DNA from: Lachnospiraceae bacterium
Lineage (GTDB): Bacteria > Bacillota > Clostridia > Lachnospirales > Lachnospiraceae
Reading direction: 5' to 3'
DNA length: 64,000 nucleotides
NCBI GenBank assembly: GCA_016282745.1
Contig: JAEELL010000146.1
Coordinates: 62,001-126,000 of the forward strand
The translations under genes were made by a program, and so were the position numbers. The notes below the pieces were generated by a model. It was not told the origin of the DNA. It did no database searches and saw only the letters and a list, made by a program, of their open reading frames with translations. The first letter of the stretch is position 1. Each line of letters starts with the position of its first letter. Positions 26,872-34,266 of this stretch are shown in pieces.

Positions 26872-26893
26872 TGGATGCGAGAGGGAGGTTTAA

Positions 26894-27115
26894 ATGAAGT
26901 ATAAAATTACAACAAAAGACAAGAAAATAATACTTAACGAGCCAACTGATGTATATGCATTTGTAATCGAAAGTATTTACATGCAGAATATGGTAACTTC
27001 AGATGAGGATGCACATATTAGTGCCAGCGATGCTCAGTGTTGGTGTGAACTTGCAAACGCAGGAGATGAATATGTTACTGATGATTTCAAAATTGAGTGT
27101 GTTTACAACTTTTAA
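26894..27115 (+). CDS. Small unknown protein, paralogue of the gene at 28235
   Basis: 73 residues. It shares the start MKYKITTK, the core DAQCWCELAN, GDEYV and the end FKIECVYNF with the 74-residue product at 28235, so one arose by duplication. The conserved CWC may bind a metal. No known family. Confidence 0.6.
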   Translation: MKYKITTKDKKIILNEPTDVYAFVIESIYMQNMVTSDEDAHISASDAQCWCELANAGDEYVTDDFKIECVYNF

Positions 27116-27138
27116 TTACGGAGGGGCGAGTGAGGCAA

Positions 27139-27291
27139 ATGAAAGAATATAGAATCATATATTGGTTTAATGCAAACATAAAAACAGAAATTTATATAAA
27201 AGCAAAAAACAAAGAGGATGCGATAAAGCTATTTGAAAAACAAAAAGGAAACAGTCGTATTGTGAATATAGAAGAAAGCGAGGCAATATGA
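27139..27291 (+). CDS. Small unknown protein
   Basis: 50 residues. The start at 27139 follows GGAGGGGCGAG and avoids overlap with the previous gene. It has a beta-alpha pattern (EYRIIYWFNANIKTEIYIKA, then KEDAIKLFEKQ). Its last codons overlap the next start. Confidence 0.5.
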   Translation: MKEYRIIYWFNANIKTEIYIKAKNKEDAIKLFEKQKGNSRIVNIEESEAI

Positions 27292-27899
27292 AAATCAAAC
27301 CAAGAAATCTTGTTTGCTACAAGGAAAAGCGAACTCAAAAGTGGATCATGACCACAGACGAAAATAATGATGAAATACTGTATTCGTTACTCTTAAATGA
27401 AAACATAGATAAACATTCGATTTTCATTGTTCCGGTTACAGGTTTGATGTTTGGTGGAGTTTGGTTGTGTTCTGATACTCATAAAGGTTCACGTTTCAGT
27501 TTTTGGGATTTCTTTGAAGAATATGAAACAAAGCAGCCGGTTATTAAAGTTACAAAAGATGCAATTAAACTTGCAGATGAAACGAAAAAAGAAAGAGAAT
27601 TAAAAGCGACATCAAAATACGGCTTTATATCTCCAGATGGCAAATATTATCACTGTGATTTTCAAGGACACGTTAATCTTGCAAGTAATATATGTTTTGG
27701 CCAGTTTGAAACTAATAACCCCGAAAGATACCTTGAAGAGCATGGCTGGTGCAAAATTTATAATCAGCCAACAAGTAAAAATCGCTATGCAGTTTATGTC
27801 GGTGGAAATTACACACTTACAGATAGACAGTTCAATAAACTGAAAGAATTAGGATTGGAAAAAGCCGATAATATCAGAGAAATGTTAGTAAAGGAGTAG
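27288..27899 (+). CDS. Unknown 203-residue protein
   Basis: Not recognised. It overlaps the previous gene by four bases. An N-terminal alpha/beta part is followed by a C-terminal region with YGFISPDGKYYHCDFQGH, then LEEHGWCKIY. No membrane segment. Confidence 0.6.
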   Translation: MKIKPRNLVCYKEKRTQKWIMTTDENNDEILYSLLLNENIDKHSIFIVPVTGLMFGGVWLCSDTHKGSRFSFWDFFEEYETKQPVIKVTKDAIKLADETKKERELKATSKYGFISPDGKYYHCDFQGHVNLASNICFGQFETNNPERYLEEHGWCKIYNQPTSKNRYAVYVGGNYTLTDRQFNKLKELGLEKADNIREMLVKE

Positions 27900-27905
27900 T
27901 AAAAC

Positions 27906-28079
27906 ATGATTACACCTGAAAAAATGGTTGATAATGAGATGTTAGCCAAACAATTTAATTACGGGTTAGATTTGATAGGACATTCATTTTTGATGAATAG
28001 CCAGGAAAAACTATTCTTGATGGGTAGAATTATGGAAATCGTTAAGTTTGAAATGATAGATGATAAGGAGAAAAAGTGA
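27906..28079 (+). CDS. Small unknown helical protein
   Basis: 57 residues, AAAGGAG upstream, Met/Glu/Lys-rich and helical. Not recognised. Confidence 0.5.
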   Translation: MITPEKMVDNEMLAKQFNYGLDLIGHSFLMNSQEKLFLMGRIMEIVKFEMIDDKEKK

Positions 28080-28088
28080 GGAAGATAT

Positions 28089-28238
28089 ATGACAACAGAA
28101 GAAGCAATTAGAGATATTAAGGAGCACATTAAAGTGGACGATAACGGGAGTATAGTACTTGTAGGTGAAATTTCGCCAATCACTATTGATATGGCAATCG
28201 CAGCGCTAGAAAAGGATATAAAAGGAGAAATAGAATGA
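28089..28238 (+). CDS. Small unknown acidic protein
   Basis: 49 residues (TTEEAIRDIKEHIKVDDNGS start). It overlaps the next gene by ATGA, so the two are translated together. Not recognised. Confidence 0.5.
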   Translation: MTTEEAIRDIKEHIKVDDNGSIVLVGEISPITIDMAIAALEKDIKGEIE

Positions 28239-28459
28239 AATATAAGATTACAACAAAAGAAGGTTTAACAATATTACTTGACGATCCTTATGAAGTGTAC
28301 GAATACCTCATAAAAAAAATCTATAAACAGGACATAAATAATCCAGATGAAGATTCTCATTTTAAGGCAGAAGATGCACAGTGCTGGTGCGAGCTCGCTA
28401 ACACTGGTGATGAATATGTGGCGAAACATTTCAAAATTGAATGTGTTTACAACTTTTAG
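28235..28459 (+). CDS. Small unknown protein, paralogue of the gene at 26894
   Basis: 74 residues sharing MKYKITTK, DAQCWCELAN and the FKIECVYNF end with the earlier copy; the middle has diverged. Both end at a GTGTTTACAACTTTTA DNA sequence. Confidence 0.6.
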   Translation: MKYKITTKEGLTILLDDPYEVYEYLIKKIYKQDINNPDEDSHFKAEDAQCWCELANTGDEYVAKHFKIECVYNF

Positions 28460-28474
28460 TGCAGGAGAAAGAAA

Positions 28475-28564
28475 ATGGGAGAAATTTTAGCAATTATAGT
28501 AACTGTATACTTTGGATCAATAATGATGTTTATATTTTGGAAAATACTAAATAGCGAAGATTAA
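28475..28564 (+). CDS. 29-residue single-helix membrane microprotein
   Basis: A GCAGGAG ribosome site precedes the ATG. Nearly the whole peptide is one hydrophobic helix (ILAIIVTVYFGSIMMFIFW). Plasmid-encoded peptides of this kind are often toxins or membrane-complex accessories. Confidence 0.45.
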   Translation: MGEILAIIVTVYFGSIMMFIFWKILNSED

Positions 28565-28584
28565 TAAATTGGGGAGGTTTTGGA

Positions 28585-29142
28585 ATGAAAGTACCAGGGA
28601 AAAACTTTGATGATGGAACAATGATTACGGTTGATGACTTGAATGTTATTTTTGGAACTAAATCTAAGAGAAGATACATATTTGAGCAGGTCAACTCAAA
28701 TGGTAAAACACTTGGAGAAGTTAAATCACTACTTGGAATTAGCAATGCAGAAGCAGAAAAAGCATATTTCTCCGCTTACATGAGATGTAAAGAATATTCG
28801 CTTTACAAGAATGACAAAACTTCAGTCAGATATTTGAAAGCTATTAGAAAATTGGATAAGAAGACTGCTAATCAATTACTTAAGTGTGGAATCTATGACT
28901 TATCTTCTTTCAGAGGCAAAAACATTACACAAATTTTAACGGAAAATGAGGTAGAGCTACCTGTCGAACCAATTTATGAATTGTGTTCCAACTTAAATAT
29001 ACAGACTACATATTCTGAAAAAAGTATTGTAAACGAGAGTGCCGATGATGTAATAGACAAGGTTATCGTAAAAATGATAAATAAATTTGGAAAACAGCGC
29101 GTATTTGATGCTTTCGAAAGGAGAAGAAATGAGAGCAATTGA
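28585..29142 (+). CDS. Unknown 185-residue helical protein
   Basis: Not recognised. GGGGAGG precedes the ATG. Residues 40-80 (GKTLGEVKSLLGISNAEAEK) resemble a helix-turn-helix, and residues 95-125 a helix-hairpin-helix-like segment (KLDKKTANQLLKCGIYDLSS). DNA binding is possible. It overlaps the next gene by 14 bases. Confidence 0.55.
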   Translation: MKVPGKNFDDGTMITVDDLNVIFGTKSKRRYIFEQVNSNGKTLGEVKSLLGISNAEAEKAYFSAYMRCKEYSLYKNDKTSVRYLKAIRKLDKKTANQLLKCGIYDLSSFRGKNITQILTENEVELPVEPIYELCSNLNIQTTYSEKSIVNESADDVIDKVIVKMINKFGKQRVFDAFERRRNESN

Positions 29143-29353
29143 TTTAATAACAAATCTTAAGAATTTTGACTGTTGGTCTTTCAAACATTATCCTTTATCC
29201 GAAGAAGAGGCGGCGGTTTGTATTGAAGCATTGGAAAAAATGTCAAATAATGCTAATGTTGAGCAGGATACTTATGAAAGAGCATACAAAGAAGGGTACG
29301 ACAAAGGATACTCTGATGGAGAATTTTGCACAAATCATAAAGAACACAGCTGA
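29129..29353 (+). CDS. Small unknown protein
   Basis: 74 residues. The start at 29129 follows AAAGGAGAAGAA. It ends with a repeated Tyr/Gly/Lys pattern (YERAYKEGYDKGYSDGEF) typical of small phage or plasmid proteins of unknown role. It is the last gene before the large RNA-like gap. Confidence 0.5.
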   Translation: MRAIDLITNLKNFDCWSFKHYPLSEEEAAVCIEALEKMSNNANVEQDTYERAYKEGYDKGYSDGEFCTNHKEHS

Positions 29354-29365
29354 AGAAAGAATGTA

Positions 29366-29431
29366 GGTTTTATAGTCTAATGGCAAGACAACACTTTTGT
29401 GTAGATATGAGTTCGAGTCTCATTAAAATCT
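29366..29431 (+). tRNA. Shortened tRNA-Gln-like element
   Basis: A 7-bp acceptor stem (GGTTTTA/TAAAATC with one G-U), TA, a 4-bp D arm (GTCT/AGAC around AATGGCA) and a perfect 5-bp T arm with the loop TTCGAGT are all present. The anticodon arm is too short: ACACTTTTGTGT allows only a 3-4-bp stem with a 4-6-base loop. The CTTTTG loop and D arm resemble tRNA-Gln(UUG). No CCA is encoded. It is probably not a decoding tRNA: a decoy, a degenerate copy, or a tRNA-like domain of the longer RNA that follows. Confidence 0.5.
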
Positions 29432-29684
29432 TCGAGTCTGGAAGAAACCTGGCAATTCTAGAACAAGGCAGGGAAGTGTACCTAAGCTCTCGAGCAATCG
29501 TAGGATGTCAAAATCGACCAGAACATGATTGACAGTCATGTGGATTTCCTCAGAGTAGAGTTGTAACGCAATGCTCGGCAATCGGGGCAGCATTAAAATC
29601 TGGTTCACAATGCTGTAATAACTTGAGAGGTAGTTCCTCTCTTAATAGCTAAGTTGTTAAAAATTTTATAGGCTATTTTTTACA
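29432..29684 (+). ncRNA. Candidate structured non-coding RNA downstream of the tRNA-like element
   Basis: There is no credible reading frame, and G+C is visibly higher than in neighbouring genes. Visible pairings in order: CCTG/CAGG; CCTA-GCTC/GAGC-TAGG; GTC/GAC; CCA-CATGA/TCATG-TGG; GCTC/GGGC; CAGCATT/AATGCTG; AACTT/AAGTT around GAGAGG/CCTCTC; finally AATAGC/GCTATT before a T-run, a plausible terminator. The density of stems points to a folded RNA of about 315 bases including the tRNA-like part. No known family recognised. Confidence 0.55.
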
Positions 29685-29737
29685 ACATAACGGTAAATGA
29701 AACAAAGTTCTGCAAGGAATGAAGAAAGGTTGAAAAT

Positions 29738-30472
29738 ATGTATTATAACATTGGCGAATTTGAAAGATTTGGATTTAAGCAGAATTCAAATTTAGGAATA
29801 TTAAATATAGATATAGGAGTATATTTTCCGTGGAAAAATCAAGATAAAGTATCAGTTCAAATTGCTCTATTAACCGATAAACAGATGTTTGAAGTTGGTA
29901 GCTCAATTGATATAGCGCAGATGTTTTTTGAAGATATAACACTTAATCATAGATATCCCAATAGAGCATACATTACACCATCAAAGAAAAAAGGACGTAT
30001 TGTTTGCAAAAAAGGTTATCCTGTAATTGAACCTATCGAGACACTAAATAATTACAAGTGGCTTGTTATTAAATGCAGTTTTGATTCATTGCCAGATTGT
30101 TTACAGTGGATGAATTGTTTCAGTATATCAGCCGAATTATCGAAAGAGAAGCCCGTCTGTGAATTAGAAGCGCGGCTTGATTTGAAAGAAGAGTGTTATA
30201 GGTTCATAACATGTGAACCTGACATTATAGATGGTGGAATAAAATGTCATAAGCAGCAATTCTATTCAACCGGGAATATTGATTGGCATTTATTTGGAAA
30301 TATCGAGGATGATGCGGTTGAAGATGGAGAAAACGGTTATATAATAAAAGATGGATCAAGACTGTTATTACCACTTGTTGGAATGGATTTCGAGGATGGA
30401 GGAAGGACAATTCTTTATGACCAGAAAATAACACTTCCAGCTCAAACGATAGATCAATATTTTAATTGGTAG
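29738..30472 (+). CDS. Unknown 244-residue protein
   Basis: Not recognised. GAAAGG lies upstream of the ATG. It is beta-rich and soluble, with several Cys. It is followed after 19 bases by the S1-like gene, probably as one transcript. Confidence 0.6.
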   Translation: MYYNIGEFERFGFKQNSNLGILNIDIGVYFPWKNQDKVSVQIALLTDKQMFEVGSSIDIAQMFFEDITLNHRYPNRAYITPSKKKGRIVCKKGYPVIEPIETLNNYKWLVIKCSFDSLPDCLQWMNCFSISAELSKEKPVCELEARLDLKEECYRFITCEPDIIDGGIKCHKQQFYSTGNIDWHLFGNIEDDAVEDGENGYIIKDGSRLLLPLVGMDFEDGGRTILYDQKITLPAQTIDQYFNW

Positions 30473-30491
30473 TTCTGAAAGGAGAGAAGAA

Positions 30492-31142
30492 ATGAACAAA
30501 AATAAAATTCAAATGATTAAAGATTTCTATTGCACCATTGATAAAGAAACAAAACGCCCAAAAATTTATCCCGGCAGAAATGTTCAGGCAAGAATAATAG
30601 CTGTACATGAACAAGAATTAATTATTGATGTGTTTGGAATTGAGTGCATAGTAGAAGCAATTAATGTTTCATGGCTGATTATAGAAGATTTAAGAGATAA
30701 ATATAGTGAAGGTGACACAATTATAGTAACTGTTACAAATGTAATTTATCCAGAAGATGTAATTGATAAAAACAGTCCAGAATATTTGAACGGTATTACT
30801 ATTAGCGTTTCGGGTAGAGAATTTAGTTTAGACAGAACTGTAAACACACCCAATGAACACTCATTGCTCGAATTAAAAATATTAGAACTTATAAACACAT
30901 ATGGAAAAGATACAGTGGCTAACGCTACAAGAAAATTATTAACTAGAAATGAAGAAGATGACGAAAGAATAAGAAGAGCAGCTGACTTGTACGTAAGAGA
31001 AGAAGATAAGCAAATTAGATCAGAAATAGATGAACTTAATGAGTTTATTAAATGTTCGCAAAAGAATTATAACGAAGGTGGTCTTCCAACAGAACAAACA
31101 TTAAAAGATTTTTTAGAAAGCAAAAAGGGTAATGCGTATTAA
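30492..31142 (+). CDS. S1/OB-fold-like nucleic-acid-binding protein
   Basis: 216 residues. Residues 28-85 (GRNVQARIIAVHEQELIIDV and the following EGDTIIVTVTNV) have the strand pattern of an S1-type OB fold. The C-terminal half is helical and highly charged. An RNA- or ssDNA-binding role is plausible. The 3' end carries two AATGCGTATT motifs. Confidence 0.5.
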   Translation: MNKNKIQMIKDFYCTIDKETKRPKIYPGRNVQARIIAVHEQELIIDVFGIECIVEAINVSWLIIEDLRDKYSEGDTIIVTVTNVIYPEDVIDKNSPEYLNGITISVSGREFSLDRTVNTPNEHSLLELKILELINTYGKDTVANATRKLLTRNEEDDERIRRAADLYVREEDKQIRSEIDELNEFIKCSQKNYNEGGLPTEQTLKDFLESKKGNAY

Positions 31143-31155
31143 ATGCGTATTGAGG
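31131..31155. repeat. Two AATGCGTATT motifs
   Basis: AATGCGTATT occurs twice (the second followed by GAGG) across the end of the S1-like gene and just before the EndA-like gene. It is the same family as 2148, 12393, 47308 and the right edge. Confidence 0.5.
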
Positions 31156-31162
31156 ATAAAAT

Positions 31163-31954
31163 ATGACACTTAGGAAAACAATTGCTACAAAAAATGATGT
31201 AAAGAAAAAGGTTAAATGGATAATCAGACTATGCTGCTTAATAGCAGTTAGTTCCGGTTATCTGTTTGCAAGTACTCAAGCAAATGATTGGTTCAGACAA
31301 ATTAAATACTTTGTGGCGGAAACATGGGGTATTGGAAGCAGTGTAGATTATAGTGAGTCCTATGATATTGACAACATACCTGCCTACAGCGGAAAGCAGT
31401 ATGTTGTAATAAATGACAATAAGCCGTTTTTTAAGAAAGATGAAATTACAACTACTTCATCAGAGTTTTATAGCAAATTGGATTATATTGGAAGATGTGG
31501 TCCTGCTACGGCTTGTTTAAGTAAGGATACAATGCCAAAAGAAAGTGAGTACCGTGGCGATATTAGTTCCGTTCATCCTAGTGGATGGAGAACAATACCT
31601 TTAGATGATGTGGATGGTGGGTATTTGTATAACAGGTGCCATCTTATTGCTTACTGCTTGTCAGCAGAGAACGACAACGAAGAAAATATAATTACAGGTT
31701 GCAGAAGCTTTAATACAGAAAACGGGATGGAGCATTTTGAACTTGAAGTACAGGATTATATATACAAGACAGAAAACCATGTAATGTATAGAGTAACACC
31801 TGTTTATGAGGGAAAGAACAAAATAGCTTCCGGGGTACTTATGGAAGGATATTCTGTAGAAGATAGAGGCAAAGGAATAAATTATTGTGTTTACGTTTAC
31901 AATAATGAGCCAGGACATAAAATCAATTATAGAAATGGAAAATTAATTGAATAA
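31163..31954 (+). CDS. Secreted DNA/RNA non-specific endonuclease (EndA/NUC1-like)
   Basis: 263 residues. An N-terminal membrane helix lies at about 18-34. The core has NRCHLIAY (His as general base, in the DRGH-like position), then ENIITGCRSFNTENGMEHFE, typical of DNA-entry nucleases. It probably acts outside the membrane and may degrade DNA near the cell or in mating. The catalytic motif reads NRCH rather than the classic DRGH, which is common in this subgroup. Confidence 0.82.
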   Translation: MTLRKTIATKNDVKKKVKWIIRLCCLIAVSSGYLFASTQANDWFRQIKYFVAETWGIGSSVDYSESYDIDNIPAYSGKQYVVINDNKPFFKKDEITTTSSEFYSKLDYIGRCGPATACLSKDTMPKESEYRGDISSVHPSGWRTIPLDDVDGGYLYNRCHLIAYCLSAENDNEENIITGCRSFNTENGMEHFELEVQDYIYKTENHVMYRVTPVYEGKNKIASGVLMEGYSVEDRGKGINYCVYVYNNEPGHKINYRNGKLIE

Positions 31955-31959
31955 ATAAA

Positions 31960-31996
31960 GATAACCGAGTTCAATAAGAGCTTGGTTATTTTTTTT
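31960..31996 (+). terminator. Intrinsic terminator after the nuclease gene
   Basis: ATAACCGAG pairs with CTTGGTTAT and eight Ts follow. Confidence 0.85.
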
Positions 31997-32010
31997 GAAA
32001 AAATTCAAAA

Positions 32011-32025
32011 TGTACCCTTATGTGG
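32011..32025 (+). promoter_or_regulatory. Shared -35-region element before the replication region
   Basis: An exact TGTACCCTTATGTGG with TTAAAT 13 bases downstream. It drives two tiny reading frames (32084-32101 and 32098-32133, overlapping by ATGA, behind AAAGGAG) and then the origin and rep gene. Confidence 0.72.
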
Positions 32026-32124
32026 TTGAAAGTTATGGTTAAATCAAAAAGTGGATTTTGCCACAGAGAAAGGAGTATAAAGGATGATAACTTTGAAATG
32101 AGTATAATCAAACAATCAATCTCC

Positions 32125-32180
32125 CTTGATTGATAGCTTGATTACACTCTTGATTATACCCTTGATTATACTCTTGATTA
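32125..32180. repeat. Five CTTGATT(A/G) repeats at exact 12-bp period
   Basis: CTTGATTG/A starts at 32125, 32137, 32149, 32161 and 32173. The constant 12-bp step differs from the 22-bp iterons beside it, so it is a second protein-binding array of the origin, perhaps for a host factor. Confidence 0.65.
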
Positions 32181-32222
32181 CGGAAAGCTGGAAAGGCCCA
32201 TAAATAAGGCGTTGTGGAATAT

Positions 32223-32364
32223 GAACATACCCAGCAAATTCCATGAACATACCCAGCAAATTCCATAAACATACCCAAGAAATTCCACGAACATACCCAG
32301 CAAATTCCACGAACATACCCAAGAAATTCCACTTAAGAGGATGAACATACCCAGCAAATTCCAT
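32223..32364. repeat. Six 22-bp iterons of the replication origin
   Basis: Five tandem 22-bp units start at 32223, 32245, 32267, 32289 and 32311. A sixth at 32343 follows a 10-bp gap. The core is ACATACCCAGCAAATTCCA, with AAG for CAG in units 3 and 5. They lie directly before rep, as in iteron plasmids where the initiator binds them to start replication and control copy number. Confidence 0.9.
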
Positions 32365-32383
32365 TGATTGCAGAAAGAAAAAT

Positions 32384-33442
32384 ATGAAAGAAGAAATAAA
32401 AGAAACTAATTTCACAATTATAAATGCAGGTAGAAAACAGAATGAATTGCTTGTTCAGAAAAGTAAAGATTTTATCGGGCTTTCAAGATTTGACTTCACT
32501 CTTGGAGAATTAAAGATCGTAGACTTTTATTTAGCGCGAATCAATAGTAGAAAACCAGAAGAAAGAGAAGTTGTTTTCACTAAACGAAAACTGGAAGAAC
32601 TTTTGGGCGTTAAAAAGATTAACAGGGCTACTTTGGAGTACAGATTAAGTCATTTACTTGGAAATGTTGTTAAAGTGCCAGATTATAGTAAACCTGATAA
32701 AACAAAACTAATCACGCTATTCGAAATTGCCGACCTTGATAAGAATGAGGATGGAGAAACAACAATAGCTCTTAAGTGTACGGAATCAGCAATGATTTAT
32801 ATTTTTAACGTGGAACAGATTGGATATATAAAATATAAACTTAAAAATATACTGAGTTTAAAGACATGGCACGCATATGTTTTGTATGAATATATAGAAG
32901 CTAATAAATTCAGACTTAACTGGACTGAAGATGTATTATTTTTACGAAAAATGATGAATTGTGAAACAGAATATTATGACAAGTTTTATGTGTTTAATGG
33001 GAAAGTGTTAAAAAAAGCTATGAATGAAATATTGGAAAACACTGATTGTAGATTCACACTAAAACCCGTAAGAATAAGTGGAACAACATCAAAGGTTAAT
33101 ATCGTATATATACCAAAAAATTATGAAATTGAAAGCATACCTGCCTTACCGGAACTTCCAGCTAAGTATGATGATAATATGTTTTTATGGAGACACGCTG
33201 TTGAACCTTTAAAACTTGAATTAACCGAAGAACAGATAGATGAACTCGATTCAATCATTTTGACTATACCTAGTTATAAGCTCCCGGAAATAGATGGAGT
33301 AGGAATGGATGATCTTGATTTTCGGAGATTCCATTACATAGACAGAATTGTAAAGACAATAATCAGAAGAGACTCTGAAAAGAAGATCAAGAATAGATAT
33401 AATTATTTGTTGCAAATCCTAAAAAACGAAGCTGATAGTTAA
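32384..33442 (+). CDS. Rep_3-type plasmid replication initiator
   Basis: 352 residues. Two winged-helix halves as in the RepB/Rep_3 family: the first around residues 25-150 (LVQKSKDFIGLSRFDFTLGE, then LSHLLGNVVKVP), the second around 150-250 (LSLKTWHAYVLYEYIEANKF, then KMMNC). The six 22-bp iterons immediately upstream support the assignment. It binds the iterons and opens the origin. Confidence 0.85.
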   Translation: MKEEIKETNFTIINAGRKQNELLVQKSKDFIGLSRFDFTLGELKIVDFYLARINSRKPEEREVVFTKRKLEELLGVKKINRATLEYRLSHLLGNVVKVPDYSKPDKTKLITLFEIADLDKNEDGETTIALKCTESAMIYIFNVEQIGYIKYKLKNILSLKTWHAYVLYEYIEANKFRLNWTEDVLFLRKMMNCETEYYDKFYVFNGKVLKKAMNEILENTDCRFTLKPVRISGTTSKVNIVYIPKNYEIESIPALPELPAKYDDNMFLWRHAVEPLKLELTEEQIDELDSIILTIPSYKLPEIDGVGMDDLDFRRFHYIDRIVKTIIRRDSEKKIKNRYNYLLQILKNEADS

Positions 33443-33462
33443 TGGAGGAAATTGGAGAGTAT

Positions 33463-34257
33463 ATGAGAAATGTATTAGCAATAATATTGACAATAGCTTT
33501 ATTTGGAACATCAAGTTACATAGTTGTAGCTAAGGTAGACACCAACGATTCGTTCGATGTTTCATATGAAAGCGAAACTACAGAAAATGTAACTGAGACT
33601 GAGCGAGTTGCTGATGTCGAAACAGAAATTGAAACAACCACAGTGGAAGAAACAACGGCTGAAGAAATCACAACGGTTGAAGTGACAACACAAGAAGAAA
33701 CGACAAAAAAACAAAAGGCCAAAAAGCATAAAAAAGAGAAGAAGACGCAACAGGAAACAACAAGCGTGTTTACAAGTCAGCCGGTGACAACAAAACAGCC
33801 AGAAACAAAGGCTCAAGTAAAGAAAAAAGAAAAGGCAACGAAGCCTAAAAAAGAAAAGGCAACGAAGCCTAAAGTTGTAAACACGGTTCCAAAGCAGAGT
33901 GAAAACACAGGTGGTTTGAATTCAAATAGTATTAGCCTTATTAAAAACACTATAATGAGCAACTTTTTAGGCTCATATAACTCGAATATGGAAAATCTTG
34001 CCAGATATATGGCGAAGAATGGAAGCTCAGATGCACAAGGTTGTGTTAATAGGCTGTGCAAGAATACAACCTTAAAGGTTAGTGGAAATATAGCAACTGC
34101 AACTGCAAACTCAAATAACACAGAAGATATATTAGAAGCAGCGGAGAAATTAGCTGATTCATTAGTCGGATCAGGAACATACGGAGTTGGTATTAGTGTT
34201 TCTAAACAAAATGGTAAATACAAAATAACAGCTGCAATAGCAGTGCAGATAAATTAG
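33463..34257 (+). CDS. Membrane-anchored Thr/Glu/Lys-rich surface protein
   Basis: 264 residues. The ATG at 33463 has GGAG at the right distance and begins a signal-anchor (RNVLAIILTIALFGTSSYIV). A long low-complexity stalk of acidic Thr/Glu then Lys-rich sequence follows (about 35-145). The globular C-terminal 95 residues have no known family. The N-terminal half matches the 159-residue protein at 36197. Confidence 0.6.
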   Translation: MRNVLAIILTIALFGTSSYIVVAKVDTNDSFDVSYESETTENVTETERVADVETEIETTTVEETTAEEITTVEVTTQEETTKKQKAKKHKKEKKTQQETTSVFTSQPVTTKQPETKAQVKKKEKATKPKKEKATKPKVVNTVPKQSENTGGLNSNSISLIKNTIMSNFLGSYNSNMENLARYMAKNGSSDAQGCVNRLCKNTTLKVSGNIATATANSNNTEDILEAAEKLADSLVGSGTYGVGISVSKQNGKYKITAAIAVQIN

Positions 34258-34266
34258 GAGGGCAAA

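Noticed and set aside
29495-29530. A second tRNA (stem CATGA/TCATG with loop TTGACAG, apparent GAC anticodon)
   Set aside because: No matching acceptor, D or T arm around it; treated as one stem of the larger RNA.
32108-32415. Minus-strand reading frames with repeated Trp/Gly/Phe peptide units over the origin
   Set aside because: The repetition comes from the 22-bp iterons read through in two frames; no ribosome site and no sensible protein.
33516-34223. Minus-strand Val/Ser-rich and Phe/Cys-rich frames opposite the Thr/Glu/Lys protein
   Set aside because: Produced by repetitive acidic Thr/Glu and Lys codons on the plus strand.
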